DNA of 64,000 nt from Flavobacterium petrolei (GTDB taxonomy: Bacteria > Bacteroidota > Bacteroidia > Flavobacteriales > Flavobacteriaceae), in the NCBI RefSeq assembly GCF_003314435.2, contig NZ_QNVY02000001.1, positions 558,001 to 622,000 on the forward strand, read 5' to 3'. The notes under the pieces were generated by a model. The model saw nothing but the letters and a program-made list of their open reading frames with translations, was not told the DNA's origin and made no database searches. Positions 17,917 to 25,352 of the stretch are shown here, piece after piece; the first letter of the stretch is position 1; each line of letters opens with the position of its first letter. The position numbers were made by a program, and so were the translations under genes.

Positions 17917-18570
17917 ATGTTTAAAACCAAAAAAGATGTTGTGTTTGTTATTCTAGCCGGAATCTTCATTACCAATGCCGTTACCGCAGAACTCATCGGC
18001 GGGAAATTGATACAAATAGGTCCATTTGTAATGAGCATTGGTATTTTGCCTTGGCCTATAGTTTTCCTGACTACTGATTTAATAAATGAATACTTTGGAG
18101 AAAAAGGAGTTAAGAAACTGTCCTTAATCACAGCTGGTTTAATCGCGTATTCATTCCTTGTTTTACTTTTTGCGATCAATATTCCCGCTGCAAAAGGAAT
18201 AAGCCCAGTAAATGACGACCAGTTTTTTGCAGTTTTCGGACAAAGCATGTGGATTATAGTAGGAAGTATTATTGCGTTCCTAGTTTCTCAATTGATAGAT
18301 GTAACGGTTTTTTGGTTTTTTAAAAACCGAACCGGGAATAAAAAAATATGGCTAAGAGCTACGGGTTCCACAATTATTTCGCAACTGTTTGATTCTTTTA
18401 TTGTTTTGGGAATTGCTTTTTGGTTACCCGGTAAAATTAACTTTGATACTTTTATCACATCTGCATTGACAGGTTATACTTTTAAACTCGGAATTGCCAT
18501 TCTCTTGACTCCATTAATTTATTTGGGTCATCACATTATCAAGAATTATTTATCCTCTGAAAAAGAATAA
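17917..18570 (+). CDS. Queuosine precursor transporter (VUT/YhhQ family)
   Basis: Inner-membrane protein of 217 residues with about six hydrophobic segments. Family marks are the N-terminal helix with TAELIGGKL, the motif PWPIVFLTTDLINEYFGEKG (about 44-63) and the SQLIDVTVFWFFK segment. E. coli YhhQ imports preQ0/preQ1 for queuosine modification of tRNA. The downstream tag gene starts 3 bases after the stop, so the two are probably cotranscribed; the link looks positional only. Confidence 0.88.
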   Translation: MFKTKKDVVFVILAGIFITNAVTAELIGGKLIQIGPFVMSIGILPWPIVFLTTDLINEYFGEKGVKKLSLITAGLIAYSFLVLLFAINIPAAKGISPVNDDQFFAVFGQSMWIIVGSIIAFLVSQLIDVTVFWFFKNRTGNKKIWLRATGSTIISQLFDSFIVLGIAFWLPGKINFDTFITSALTGYTFKLGIAILLTPLIYLGHHIIKNYLSSEKE

Positions 18571-18573
18571 AAC

Positions 18574-19134
18574 ATGGAAGAGAAAACAAGATGTAAATGG
18601 TGCGTTGGAATTGATATTTACGAAAAATACCATGATGAAGAATGGGGAGTTCCAGTTTATGAGGATCAAAAAATATTTGAATTTTTAATCTTGGAAACTT
18701 TCCAAGCAGGATTAAGTTGGATTACAATCCTTAAAAAGAGAGAAAACTTCAAACTAGCTTTTAATGATTTTGATTATAAAAAAGTAGCGCTTTATAACGA
18801 AGATAAAATTCAGGAATTGTTATTAGATGCGGGAATTATCCGCAATCAATTAAAGGTTCGCGCAGCCGTTTCGAATGCCTTAGCGTTTATGAAAATACAA
18901 GAAGAATTTGAAAGTTTTTCAAATTACATTTGGAAATTTACTAATGGTAAATCCATTCAAAACAACCGACAATCCTTGAAAGATGTTCCTGCAAATACTC
19001 CACTTTCTGATGAGATAAGTAAAGATTTAAAAAAACGCGGATTCAAATTCGTGGGTTCCACAGTGATTTATGCACACATGCAAGCCACTGGAATGGTTGA
19101 TGATCATGTAGCCGATTGTTGGAAGAAAAGCTAG
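18574..19134 (+). CDS. tag: DNA-3-methyladenine glycosylase I
   Basis: Base-excision repair enzyme that removes 3-methyladenine, 186 residues. It keeps the four zinc ligands of the TAG family in correct spacing: Cys7 and His20 near the N-terminus (13 apart), and His and Cys in DDHVADC at the C-terminus (4 apart). YHDEEWGVP, ETFQAGLSW and FVGSTVIYAHMQATGMV are all hallmark segments. Second gene of a two-gene unit with the queuosine-precursor transporter. Confidence 0.95.
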   Translation: MEEKTRCKWCVGIDIYEKYHDEEWGVPVYEDQKIFEFLILETFQAGLSWITILKKRENFKLAFNDFDYKKVALYNEDKIQELLLDAGIIRNQLKVRAAVSNALAFMKIQEEFESFSNYIWKFTNGKSIQNNRQSLKDVPANTPLSDEISKDLKKRGFKFVGSTVIYAHMQATGMVDDHVADCWKKS

Positions 19135-19195
19135 TATGCGTTGTATAGTAACAGTTTCCCACAAAATAGAATCATACAAATTCGGAATATGGATA

Positions 19196-19834
19196 TTATT
19201 TACTTTTCAGAATTTTCATAAAATCAACTCTTTCTATTTCCCTGCAACCCAAACTTTCAAGATGGGGATTATAAACTTGGCAATCCAGCAGTTTGTAATT
19301 TTCTACTTTTAATTGGTGAACCAAAGCTATAAAAGCCACTTTGGAAGCATTTGAAACTTTTGAAAACATACTTTCACCACAAAAGACGTGACCTAAATCA
19401 ATTCCATATAAACCACCAACCAAAACCTCATCTTGCCAAACCTCAACTGATTTTGCTATACCTAACTCGTGCATTTTACAATAGGCTTCAATCATGTCAT
19501 TCGTAATCCAAGTTCCGTTTTGACCGTCACGTTCTATGTTTTGACAATTAGAAATTACGTCCCTAAAATTCTGATTGAAAGTCACCTTAAAACTATTCCG
19601 ATTCAGGATATTTCGCATACTTTTAGAAACTATCAATTCATCCAGAAACAAAACCATTCTTGGGTTTGGTGACCACCACATAATAGGTTCACCATCTTCA
19701 AACCACGGAAAGATTCCGCTTTTATAAGCAAGTTGTAAACGTTCGGGAGATAAATCACCACCAATGGCTAAAATTCCATCGCGGTTGGCCTGGTCAATAG
19801 GAGGAAAAAATAAGGCTTGAGATAAATAATACAT
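19196..19834 (-). CDS. aat: Leucyl/phenylalanyl-tRNA--protein transferase
   Basis: N-degron enzyme that adds Leu or Phe to proteins with N-terminal Arg or Lys, marking them for ClpAP. The 212-residue product has FPPIDQANRDGILAIGGDL, the motif YKSGIFPWFEDGEP (about 37-50), WWSPNPR and the acceptor-domain region HVFCGESMFS. Full length. It lies downstream of DUF3127 on the same strand, with a terminator between, and converges on tag. Confidence 0.96.
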   Translation of the reverse strand: MYYLSQALFFPPIDQANRDGILAIGGDLSPERLQLAYKSGIFPWFEDGEPIMWWSPNPRMVLFLDELIVSKSMRNILNRNSFKVTFNQNFRDVISNCQNIERDGQNGTWITNDMIEAYCKMHELGIAKSVEVWQDEVLVGGLYGIDLGHVFCGESMFSKVSNASKVAFIALVHQLKVENYKLLDCQVYNPHLESLGCREIERVDFMKILKSK

Positions 19835-19865
19835 TTTTTAATTTCAAAAATCAATGGCAATTTCA

Positions 19866-19914
19866 AAAAAATAAAAAAGTCAGAAATTCAAGTAAAACTC
19901 AAACTTCTGACTTC
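19866..19914 (-). terminator. Terminator of the flavin reductase-DUF3127 unit
   Basis: On the minus strand AAGTCAGAA pairs with TTCTGACTT around a 19-base loop and is followed by six T residues. Confidence 0.7.
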
Positions 19915-19936
19915 TAAATTATAACTTTTTTATCTT

Positions 19937-20317
19937 TTAGAATGGCAAATCGTCAGCTTCTTCTTCGTTTAAGTTTGTTGCTGGTGCAAAAGCTTCAGCA
20001 GCAGGCATAGGTGGCATTTGTGCAGCAGAAGTAGCATCAGCTTGCAATTTTCCAATTCTCCATCCTTGAATAGTGTTGAAATAAACTGTTTCCCCTTGAG
20101 GATTTGTCCATTCTCTACCTCTAAGATTAATATCAATTTTTACTGGCTCACCTACTTGAAAACTATTCAATAAGTCACATTTATCTTGAACAAACTGAAC
20201 TAGAATATGTTGTGGATACTGCTCATCGGTTGTAACAACTACATCTCTTTTTTTGAAACCTCCAGATCCAACTTCTTTAGTTTGATCGATCATTTTAATT
20301 TTTCCTGTAACTTCCAT
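19937..20317 (-). CDS. DUF3127 protein with an SSB-like acidic C-terminal tip
   Basis: Small soluble protein of 126 residues of the Bacteroidota family DUF3127. Residues 1-90 are beta-rich (MEVTGKIKMIDQTKEVG, then VNLRG-like and TIQGWRIGKLQ segments), compatible with an OB-type barrel; this is my inference. A flexible Ala/Pro/Met-rich linker follows (about 91-112). The protein ends in NEEEADDLPF, closely matching the SSB tail (the ssb gene at 43031 ends NDLPF) that binds repair and replication partners. It follows the flavin reductase gene by 24 bases. Biochemical role unknown. Confidence 0.85.
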   Translation of the reverse strand: MEVTGKIKMIDQTKEVGSGGFKKRDVVVTTDEQYPQHILVQFVQDKCDLLNSFQVGEPVKIDINLRGREWTNPQGETVYFNTIQGWRIGKLQADATSAAQMPPMPAAEAFAPATNLNEEEADDLPF

Positions 20318-20341
20318 CTTCTCTGTTTTAATTGTTTTGCT

Positions 20342-21223
20342 CTATTTTTTTTTCTCTGCCAAAAGTACTTTCCATGCAGAAGAAACATCATTGGCATTCA
20401 AATATTTTTTGGCTTCAAGATGCACTTTATCAGCATCATCGGAACTTAAAACTCCTTTTACCGCAAAATTTTGCTGTACAAATATACTAACTTCTTCTGG
20501 TGTAGGCAAGGCTTCTACATTCCCTAACATTCCTAAATCATTTCCATCAAAAACCGAACTTTCTTTTATAAAATTCGGAATTGCATCTACTCCAATCCCT
20601 AAGGTAGATAACGGTTTTGGCACTTCAAAAAGCCCTTGATTTGATCTCGAATACCAATTGCCGCCTAATCTGGAAACTAAGTCAATTTTATATTGGTCGA
20701 TTGCTCCATTTTCGTCTAAAACAGATTCGTCAATATGTATTCGCAAAACTTCGCAAAGCACTAAATTTCCAGCTCCTCCTTGTGTTCCCATTGGAATAAT
20801 CTGCGTCACTTTGCATTCAAATTGAACAGGCGATTCTTTCACTCGAAACGGTTTTACCACTTCTGAAGCAATTGGCGTCAAGCCTGATTTTAAAAACTCA
20901 TCCACACCATCAGCATACTCCGTACTTGCCAGAGAAATCTGTTGTACCATATCATAATTTACGACATTGATTACAACTTCCTTAGTAGCTTCGGCATTGA
21001 TTAACGTGTGTTTTATCGAATTGTCACGAACCCGTCTCGCCGGTGAAAATATCAAAATGGGAGGATTTGCACTGAACACATTAAAGAAACTAAAAGGCGA
21101 CACATTAGGATTCCCTTCCGCATCCATGGTACTAGCAAAAGCAATGGGTCTTGGCCCAACAGAACTCTGCAGATAACCTTGTAATTTAGCCGTTTCAATA
21201 CTTTTAGGATCAATCGTAATCAT
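20342..21223 (-). CDS. Flavin reductase family protein (FMN-binding split barrel)
   Basis: Cytoplasmic flavin-binding protein of 293 residues. The split-barrel domain (about 1-200) shows the family signature SVGPRPIAFASTMD (about 21-34) and NVSPFSFFNVFSANPP, plus the ARRVRDNS segment. About 90 C-terminal residues form an extension found in Bacteroidota members. These proteins reduce or bind FMN; partner oxygenase and substrate are not evident. It is the first gene of a unit with DUF3127. Confidence 0.88.
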   Translation of the reverse strand: MITIDPKSIETAKLQGYLQSSVGPRPIAFASTMDAEGNPNVSPFSFFNVFSANPPILIFSPARRVRDNSIKHTLINAEATKEVVINVVNYDMVQQISLASTEYADGVDEFLKSGLTPIASEVVKPFRVKESPVQFECKVTQIIPMGTQGGAGNLVLCEVLRIHIDESVLDENGAIDQYKIDLVSRLGGNWYSRSNQGLFEVPKPLSTLGIGVDAIPNFIKESSVFDGNDLGMLGNVEALPTPEEVSIFVQQNFAVKGVLSSDDADKVHLEAKKYLNANDVSSAWKVLLAEKKK

Positions 21224-21248
21224 ATTTTTTATTTTTTTTCTGAAGATA

Positions 21249-21256
21249 CAAAAGTA
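21249..21256 (-). promoter_or_regulatory. -7 box of the flavin reductase gene
   Basis: TACTTTTG on the minus strand, about 26 bases upstream of the ATG. Confidence 0.5.
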
Positions 21257-21396
21257 GACAAATCGAATCAGTTTTTGAAGGAGTACAACAAATTAGAATA
21301 AAATTAACTGTCGATTTTTTCTAAAAAAAATTCTTTGTCTAAAACTAAAATACAACAGGATTTATTTCGTTATATTTATCATTCAAATTTTCATTT

Positions 21397-22545
21397 ATGC
21401 AGTTTTCTGAAAGAAGAAATACAACCCGTTGGATCATAATTTTTGCCTCTTTTTTAATCATTTCACTGATCCTATGGAACACCTACACTTTTTTTCAAAT
21501 CTTCAAAAATGAAGAACGATTAAAGATGAATCTTTGGGCGCAAGCTCAAAAAACACTGATTAACGCCGGTGAAAATACCGATGTTGAACTTCCTCTTCAA
21601 ATTTTTAGTGACAATACTTCGATTCCTATTATACTTACAGAAAATGATAGCATCATAAATACCGTAAATATTGACGAAGCTATTGTAAAAAACAAAAAAA
21701 AGGCATTTGCTTTTTTACATGATTTAAAAAGTGAAAATGAGCCCATTGTCATTGAATATGTCCCGGGAAAATTTCAAAAACTCTTCTACGGAAACTCGGC
21801 TTTACTGAATAAATTAAAATATTACCCCGTTGCTTTGGTGCTGATTATTGTGCTTTTTGGCGGATTGGTTTACAATTTTTACCGAAGTACCAAAATGGCG
21901 ACGCAAAACAAACTTTGGGCCGGAATGGCCAAAGAAACTGCACACCAAATAGGAACACCGCTTTCTTCCTTGATTGGCTGGGTCGAACTATTGAAATCTG
22001 AAAATGTGGACGAAAGCACGACTTTTGAAATTGAAAAAGACATTGAACGTTTGCAAACCATAACCGATCGTTTTTCTAAAATAGGGTCAGAACCCAAATT
22101 AGAGAATAAAGACATCGTTGCAGAAACCTTTCAATCCTACGACTATTTGCAATCTCGATTCTCCAAACAAATAGAGTTTTCGTTCAAAGCACCAAAATCG
22201 CCAATTATGGTGTCTCTGAATCCCACTTTACACAGTTGGACGATCGAGAATTTGGTGAAAAACGCTATCGATGCGATGAAAGGCAAAGGAAAACTAGCTT
22301 TAGAAATTGAGCAAGAAGGCGACTATGTGAAAATAAACGTTTCAGATACAGGCGGTGGAATTCAGAAAAAACAATTCAAAAGCATTTTTGAACCTGGTTT
22401 TACTACCAAAAAAAGAGGTTGGGGATTAGGCCTTTCATTAACCAAAAGAATCGTGGAAGAATACCACAAAGGAACCATAAAAGTGCTGAATTCCGAAATT
22501 GGAAAAGGAACAACGATGCAAGTCAGTTTTAAGAAAGGGATTTAA
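21397..22545 (+). CDS. Membrane sensor histidine kinase
   Basis: A 382-residue inner-membrane kinase with two membrane segments (about 12-32 and 143-163) enclosing a 110-residue periplasmic sensor region without a recognised fold. The HisKA helix has AKETAHQIGTPLSSL (His near residue 182). The ATPase domain shows the N box ENLVKNAIDAM, G1 SDTGGGI, F box EPGFTTK and G2 GWGLGLSL. No response regulator lies next to it, so its partner is elsewhere. The last four bases overlap the convergent transglutaminase-like gene. Confidence 0.93.
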   Translation: MQFSERRNTTRWIIIFASFLIISLILWNTYTFFQIFKNEERLKMNLWAQAQKTLINAGENTDVELPLQIFSDNTSIPIILTENDSIINTVNIDEAIVKNKKKAFAFLHDLKSENEPIVIEYVPGKFQKLFYGNSALLNKLKYYPVALVLIIVLFGGLVYNFYRSTKMATQNKLWAGMAKETAHQIGTPLSSLIGWVELLKSENVDESTTFEIEKDIERLQTITDRFSKIGSEPKLENKDIVAETFQSYDYLQSRFSKQIEFSFKAPKSPIMVSLNPTLHSWTIENLVKNAIDAMKGKGKLALEIEQEGDYVKINVSDTGGGIQKKQFKSIFEPGFTTKKRGWGLGLSLTKRIVEEYHKGTIKVLNSEIGKGTTMQVSFKKGI

Positions 22546-23714
22546 TTCAACGGAACACCAAACCAAGTAACTTTAGAGAACATTGTTTTTCTGCCTATTT
22601 TAGACTTGCTCAAATAATTTTTTACAAACAACGAGTGTTCTTCGGCTTGAGCCAAAGCTGCTCCAATTGATTTTTTAATGGATGATACATTAGATGCATT
22701 TTGACTACCAACAGAACCTACACTGTAAATATTGTTCTGGCAATTGACCAATTTCTCTTTTGGTGTTTCAATCATGCTGCTAATTTCATCATCAGATAAA
22801 GCAGGTTTGAACTTATTGTTTCTGTAATGAATAAAATCATTCAATAGAATAACTGCCAGATTCATTTCATTCACAATGGTATTCAATTTTTCAATATTTG
22901 TATTTTGTCGCAGATAAGTCAACTGTTGCTTTTTTCCTTCGTAACGCTCCAAAATCATGATGTTTTTCAATCCATTTTTCTCTATTCTTTCTGCCGAAGC
23001 AAATAATTGATCCTCCTCAGATAATGTATTATATTTAATGATTTCTTTCTCGAAATCAAAGTATTTCTTGGTTTTATTGATTTGAATTTTCCCTTCATAA
23101 AACTCAGTATTGGTAATAGGGTAATTCGAAAATTGCCACAAATAGTCAAATGGAATATGGGAAGCAATTATTGTAGCAGGAACTGCCTTAAAATAATAAT
23201 TGTTTATTTTTTTTGAAAACCTACCATTATTTACATAGCCGGAACCCCAAGTTGGATCAAATATACACCACTTTTTATCAACTTTTGCAGCAACCCAAGC
23301 ATGAGCTAAGTCACTTACTTTTCCGTTTTGCTTTGTATAGCCTTCAATTATATAGGATTGAACTCCTATTTTTTGCGAAAGCTCATTGAAAACCACTGCA
23401 TAATGAATACAAACCCCTTTTTTAGTTCTTAACGTCTTTGCGATTTGTTCCTGTTCGGTTTCATTGAAATTTACGGAAAACATATTAGCAACATCATAGC
23501 TGATATTGGATGTAGTCCAATAAAAAACTGCCCTAATTTTATCCGTTTCTGTTTTGAAATTAGCGTTGATGTAGTTTGCAATTGCTTGTGTAGAAATTGT
23601 TGCATTTGCAGGAATTACGGCCATTTTAGTATCAACTGCAGCATATCCGGAATTTGCTTGTCCAAAACTAAGCAAGGAGAAAAAGAAAGAAAACAACAAA
23701 AAAATGTTTTTCAT
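22542..23714 (-). CDS. Secreted transglutaminase-like domain protein
   Basis: A 390-residue exported protein with a signal peptide (about 1-19, ending SFGQA). The transglutaminase-like core (about 60-170) has the full papain-type triad: Cys in TKKGVCIHYA, His in DLAHAWVA and Asp in FDPTWGSG. The C-terminal 200 residues are helical and unclassified. Such bacterial proteins are usually proteases or peptide-bond-modifying enzymes rather than true transglutaminases. It lies downstream of the HIT gene on the same strand, with a hairpin between. Confidence 0.88.
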   Translation of the reverse strand: MKNIFLLFSFFFSLLSFGQANSGYAAVDTKMAVIPANATISTQAIANYINANFKTETDKIRAVFYWTTSNISYDVANMFSVNFNETEQEQIAKTLRTKKGVCIHYAVVFNELSQKIGVQSYIIEGYTKQNGKVSDLAHAWVAAKVDKKWCIFDPTWGSGYVNNGRFSKKINNYYFKAVPATIIASHIPFDYLWQFSNYPITNTEFYEGKIQINKTKKYFDFEKEIIKYNTLSEEDQLFASAERIEKNGLKNIMILERYEGKKQQLTYLRQNTNIEKLNTIVNEMNLAVILLNDFIHYRNNKFKPALSDDEISSMIETPKEKLVNCQNNIYSVGSVGSQNASNVSSIKKSIGAALAQAEEHSLFVKNYLSKSKIGRKTMFSKVTWFGVPLN

Positions 23715-23742
23715 AATATATAATGTAGGCTTGATAAAGTAG

Positions 23743-23774
23743 AAAAGGGAACAGATTTACACCTATTCCCTTTT
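23743..23774 (-). terminator. Terminator after the HIT gene
   Basis: AAAAGGGAA pairs with TTCCCTTTT around a 14-base loop, followed by a short T run on the minus strand; strength moderate. Confidence 0.55.
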
Positions 23775-23813
23775 AAACGAAAACCATACCAAATTATTTT
23801 ATTTATACAACTA

Positions 23814-24203
23814 TTATAAATTGGTTTTTATGCTTGCCGCCAAAGCTTCAAATTCGTCTTTGGATAACGTTACTTTATTTTGAAAACGCATTTCATCCAT
23901 TTCATTCAAGGGAATCAAATGAACGTGCGCATGGGGAACTTCAAGTCCTACAACTGCCATTCCGATTCGTTTACACGGAACCGTTTTTTCAAGAGCAACT
24001 GCTATTTTTTTAGAAAATTGCATTAACCCTAGATACAAATCATCTTCCATTTCAAAAATCTTATTGATTTCTTGTTTTGGAATACAAAGTGTGTGTCCTT
24101 TTGCATTTGGATTTACATCCAAAAAAGCCAAGAAGTTTTCATCCTCAGCGATTTTGTAACACGGAATTTCTCCGTTTATGATTTTGGTAAAAATACTTGA
24201 CAT
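23814..24203 (-). CDS. HIT-family nucleotide hydrolase/transferase
   Basis: Small cytoplasmic histidine-triad protein of 129 residues. The active-site triad HAHVHLIPL (about 91-99) is complete, and the N-terminus IFTKIINGEIPCYKIAED is typical of HinT-like phosphoramidases. The exact substrate (often AMP-lysine-type conjugates) is not readable. It starts 35 bases after greA ends and is probably cotranscribed with it. Confidence 0.93.
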   Translation of the reverse strand: MSSIFTKIINGEIPCYKIAEDENFLAFLDVNPNAKGHTLCIPKQEINKIFEMEDDLYLGLMQFSKKIAVALEKTVPCKRIGMAVVGLEVPHAHVHLIPLNEMDEMRFQNKVTLSKDEFEALAASIKTNL

Positions 24204-24237
24204 GTTGAATCGATTAATCGTTTAAACCTTTAACTAT

Positions 24238-24714
24238 TTAGTCGCGAGATATTTCCAAAATTTCGAATTTCAAAATACCATTTGGAACTGTGATTTCAGC
24301 AAATTCACCCACTGATTTTCCTAGCAAACCTTTCCCAATTGGTGAGGTCACAGAGATTTTTCCAGTTTTTAAATCGGCTTCACTTTCCGCGACTAATGTA
24401 TAGGTCATCTCCATACCATTAGTTTGGTTCTTGATTTTTACATTCGATAAAACCAATACTTTAGAAAGATCTAAATGAGACTCATCAATTAATCTGGCAT
24501 TCGAATGCACTTCTTCGAGCTTAGCAATACGCATTTCAAGCATTCCTTGCGCTTCCTTAGCCGCATCATATTCGGCATTCTCTGAAAGATCGCCTTTATC
24601 TCTTGCTTCAGCAATATCCGCAGATGCTTTTGGACGCATTACGCTCTTTAAATAATCCAATTCTTCTCTTAATTTTTTTAACCCTTCTGCCGTGTAATAC
24701 GATACTGTACTCAT
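24238..24714 (-). CDS. greA: Transcription elongation factor GreA
   Basis: Rescues backtracked RNA polymerase by stimulating transcript cleavage. The 158-residue product has the N-terminal coiled coil (about 1-75) with the acidic tip in SADIAEARDKGDLSENAEYD (Asp and Glu that act in the secondary channel), and the C-terminal FKBP-like domain with TSPIGKGLLGKSVGE. First gene of greA-HIT. The leader holds a terminator-like hairpin between promoter and start codon. Confidence 0.97.
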   Translation of the reverse strand: MSTVSYYTAEGLKKLREELDYLKSVMRPKASADIAEARDKGDLSENAEYDAAKEAQGMLEMRIAKLEEVHSNARLIDESHLDLSKVLVLSNVKIKNQTNGMEMTYTLVAESEADLKTGKISVTSPIGKGLLGKSVGEFAEITVPNGILKFEILEISRD

Positions 24715-24736
24715 AAATTCCTCATTTATATAAATA

Positions 24737-24762
24737 GAAAAAATCCCATCAGGACGGGATTT
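24737..24762 (-). promoter_or_regulatory. Terminator-like hairpin in the greA leader
   Basis: On the minus strand AAATCCC pairs with GGGATTT around an 8-base loop, followed by a T-rich run, between a -7 box (24770-24777) and the greA ATG (24714). No other gene reads into it on this strand, so it looks like a leader attenuator rather than an upstream gene's terminator. Confidence 0.55.
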
Positions 24763-24769
24763 CTTTCCA

Positions 24770-24777
24770 CAAAGATA
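24770..24777 (-). promoter_or_regulatory. -7 box of greA
   Basis: TATCTTTG on the minus strand matches TAnnTTTG and places the transcript start near 24763, just before the hairpin. Confidence 0.55.
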
Positions 24778-24839
24778 CTATTATTTTTTTTTCGCTTGTA
24801 AATATATGTTAATCATATATATTTCAAAGTTAAATAAAT

Positions 24840-24847
24840 TAAATTTG
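24840..24847 (+). promoter_or_regulatory. -7 box of the Rieske-like lipoprotein gene
   Basis: TAAATTTG on the + strand, 29 bases upstream of the ATG. Confidence 0.45.
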
Positions 24848-24876
24848 TTTCACTAATACTTTGACACTATTTTAAA

Positions 24877-25290
24877 ATGAAAAAATACGCACTTCTTTTT
24901 CTTATTATTCCATTCTTTTTATCGTGTAGTGATTCCGGTATAAACAACTCTAATCCATTTGTTCCAAATTATACTTTCTCAGTAGATATCAATATGAATT
25001 TACCTGCATATTCTAATCTGAAATTCGTTAGTAATGCAGTTTATATTTCTGGAATAGGCGCACGAGGTTTGATTATTTTTAATACTGGCAGCGGTTATAA
25101 TGCTTTTGATGCTGCTTGCCCTAATCAAACGATTAGTGCTTGTTCTACAATGACCATAAATGGCATCAATGCCGTTTGCGGCTGCGATAATTCTGAGTAC
25201 AGCTTATTCACCGGACAAGGACCTTTACAATACCCATTGAAACAATACCGAGTTCAAGTTAATGGAAATGTGCTTCGGGTTTATAATTAA
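24877..25290 (+). CDS. Degenerate Rieske-like lipoprotein
   Basis: A 137-residue predicted lipoprotein: signal peptide with lipobox ending FFLSC (Cys17). The C-terminal half follows a Rieske pattern. Cys81 and Cys101 align with the two iron-ligand Cys, and Cys89 and Cys103 with the usual disulfide pair. The segment CGCDNSEYSLFTG followed by GPLQYPLKQYRV mirrors CPCHGSxFD...GP...PL. Both His ligands are replaced (Asn83, Asp104), so a normal [2Fe-2S] site is unlikely. Monocistronic, with a terminator behind. Function unknown. Confidence 0.75.
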   Translation: MKKYALLFLIIPFFLSCSDSGINNSNPFVPNYTFSVDINMNLPAYSNLKFVSNAVYISGIGARGLIIFNTGSGYNAFDAACPNQTISACSTMTINGINAVCGCDNSEYSLFTGQGPLQYPLKQYRVQVNGNVLRVYN

Positions 25291-25296
25291 AATCAA

Positions 25297-25330
25297 AAAA
25301 AATCCTGACAGTTAAACCATCAGGATTTCT
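25297..25330 (-). terminator. Bidirectional terminator between the Rieske-like gene and the TonB-dependent receptor
   Basis: AAATCCTGA pairs with TCAGGATTT around an 11-base loop. Eight T residues follow on the minus strand (receptor side), fewer on the + strand. Confidence 0.8.
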
Positions 25331-25352
25331 CCATTAAAAGTAAATCATTATT

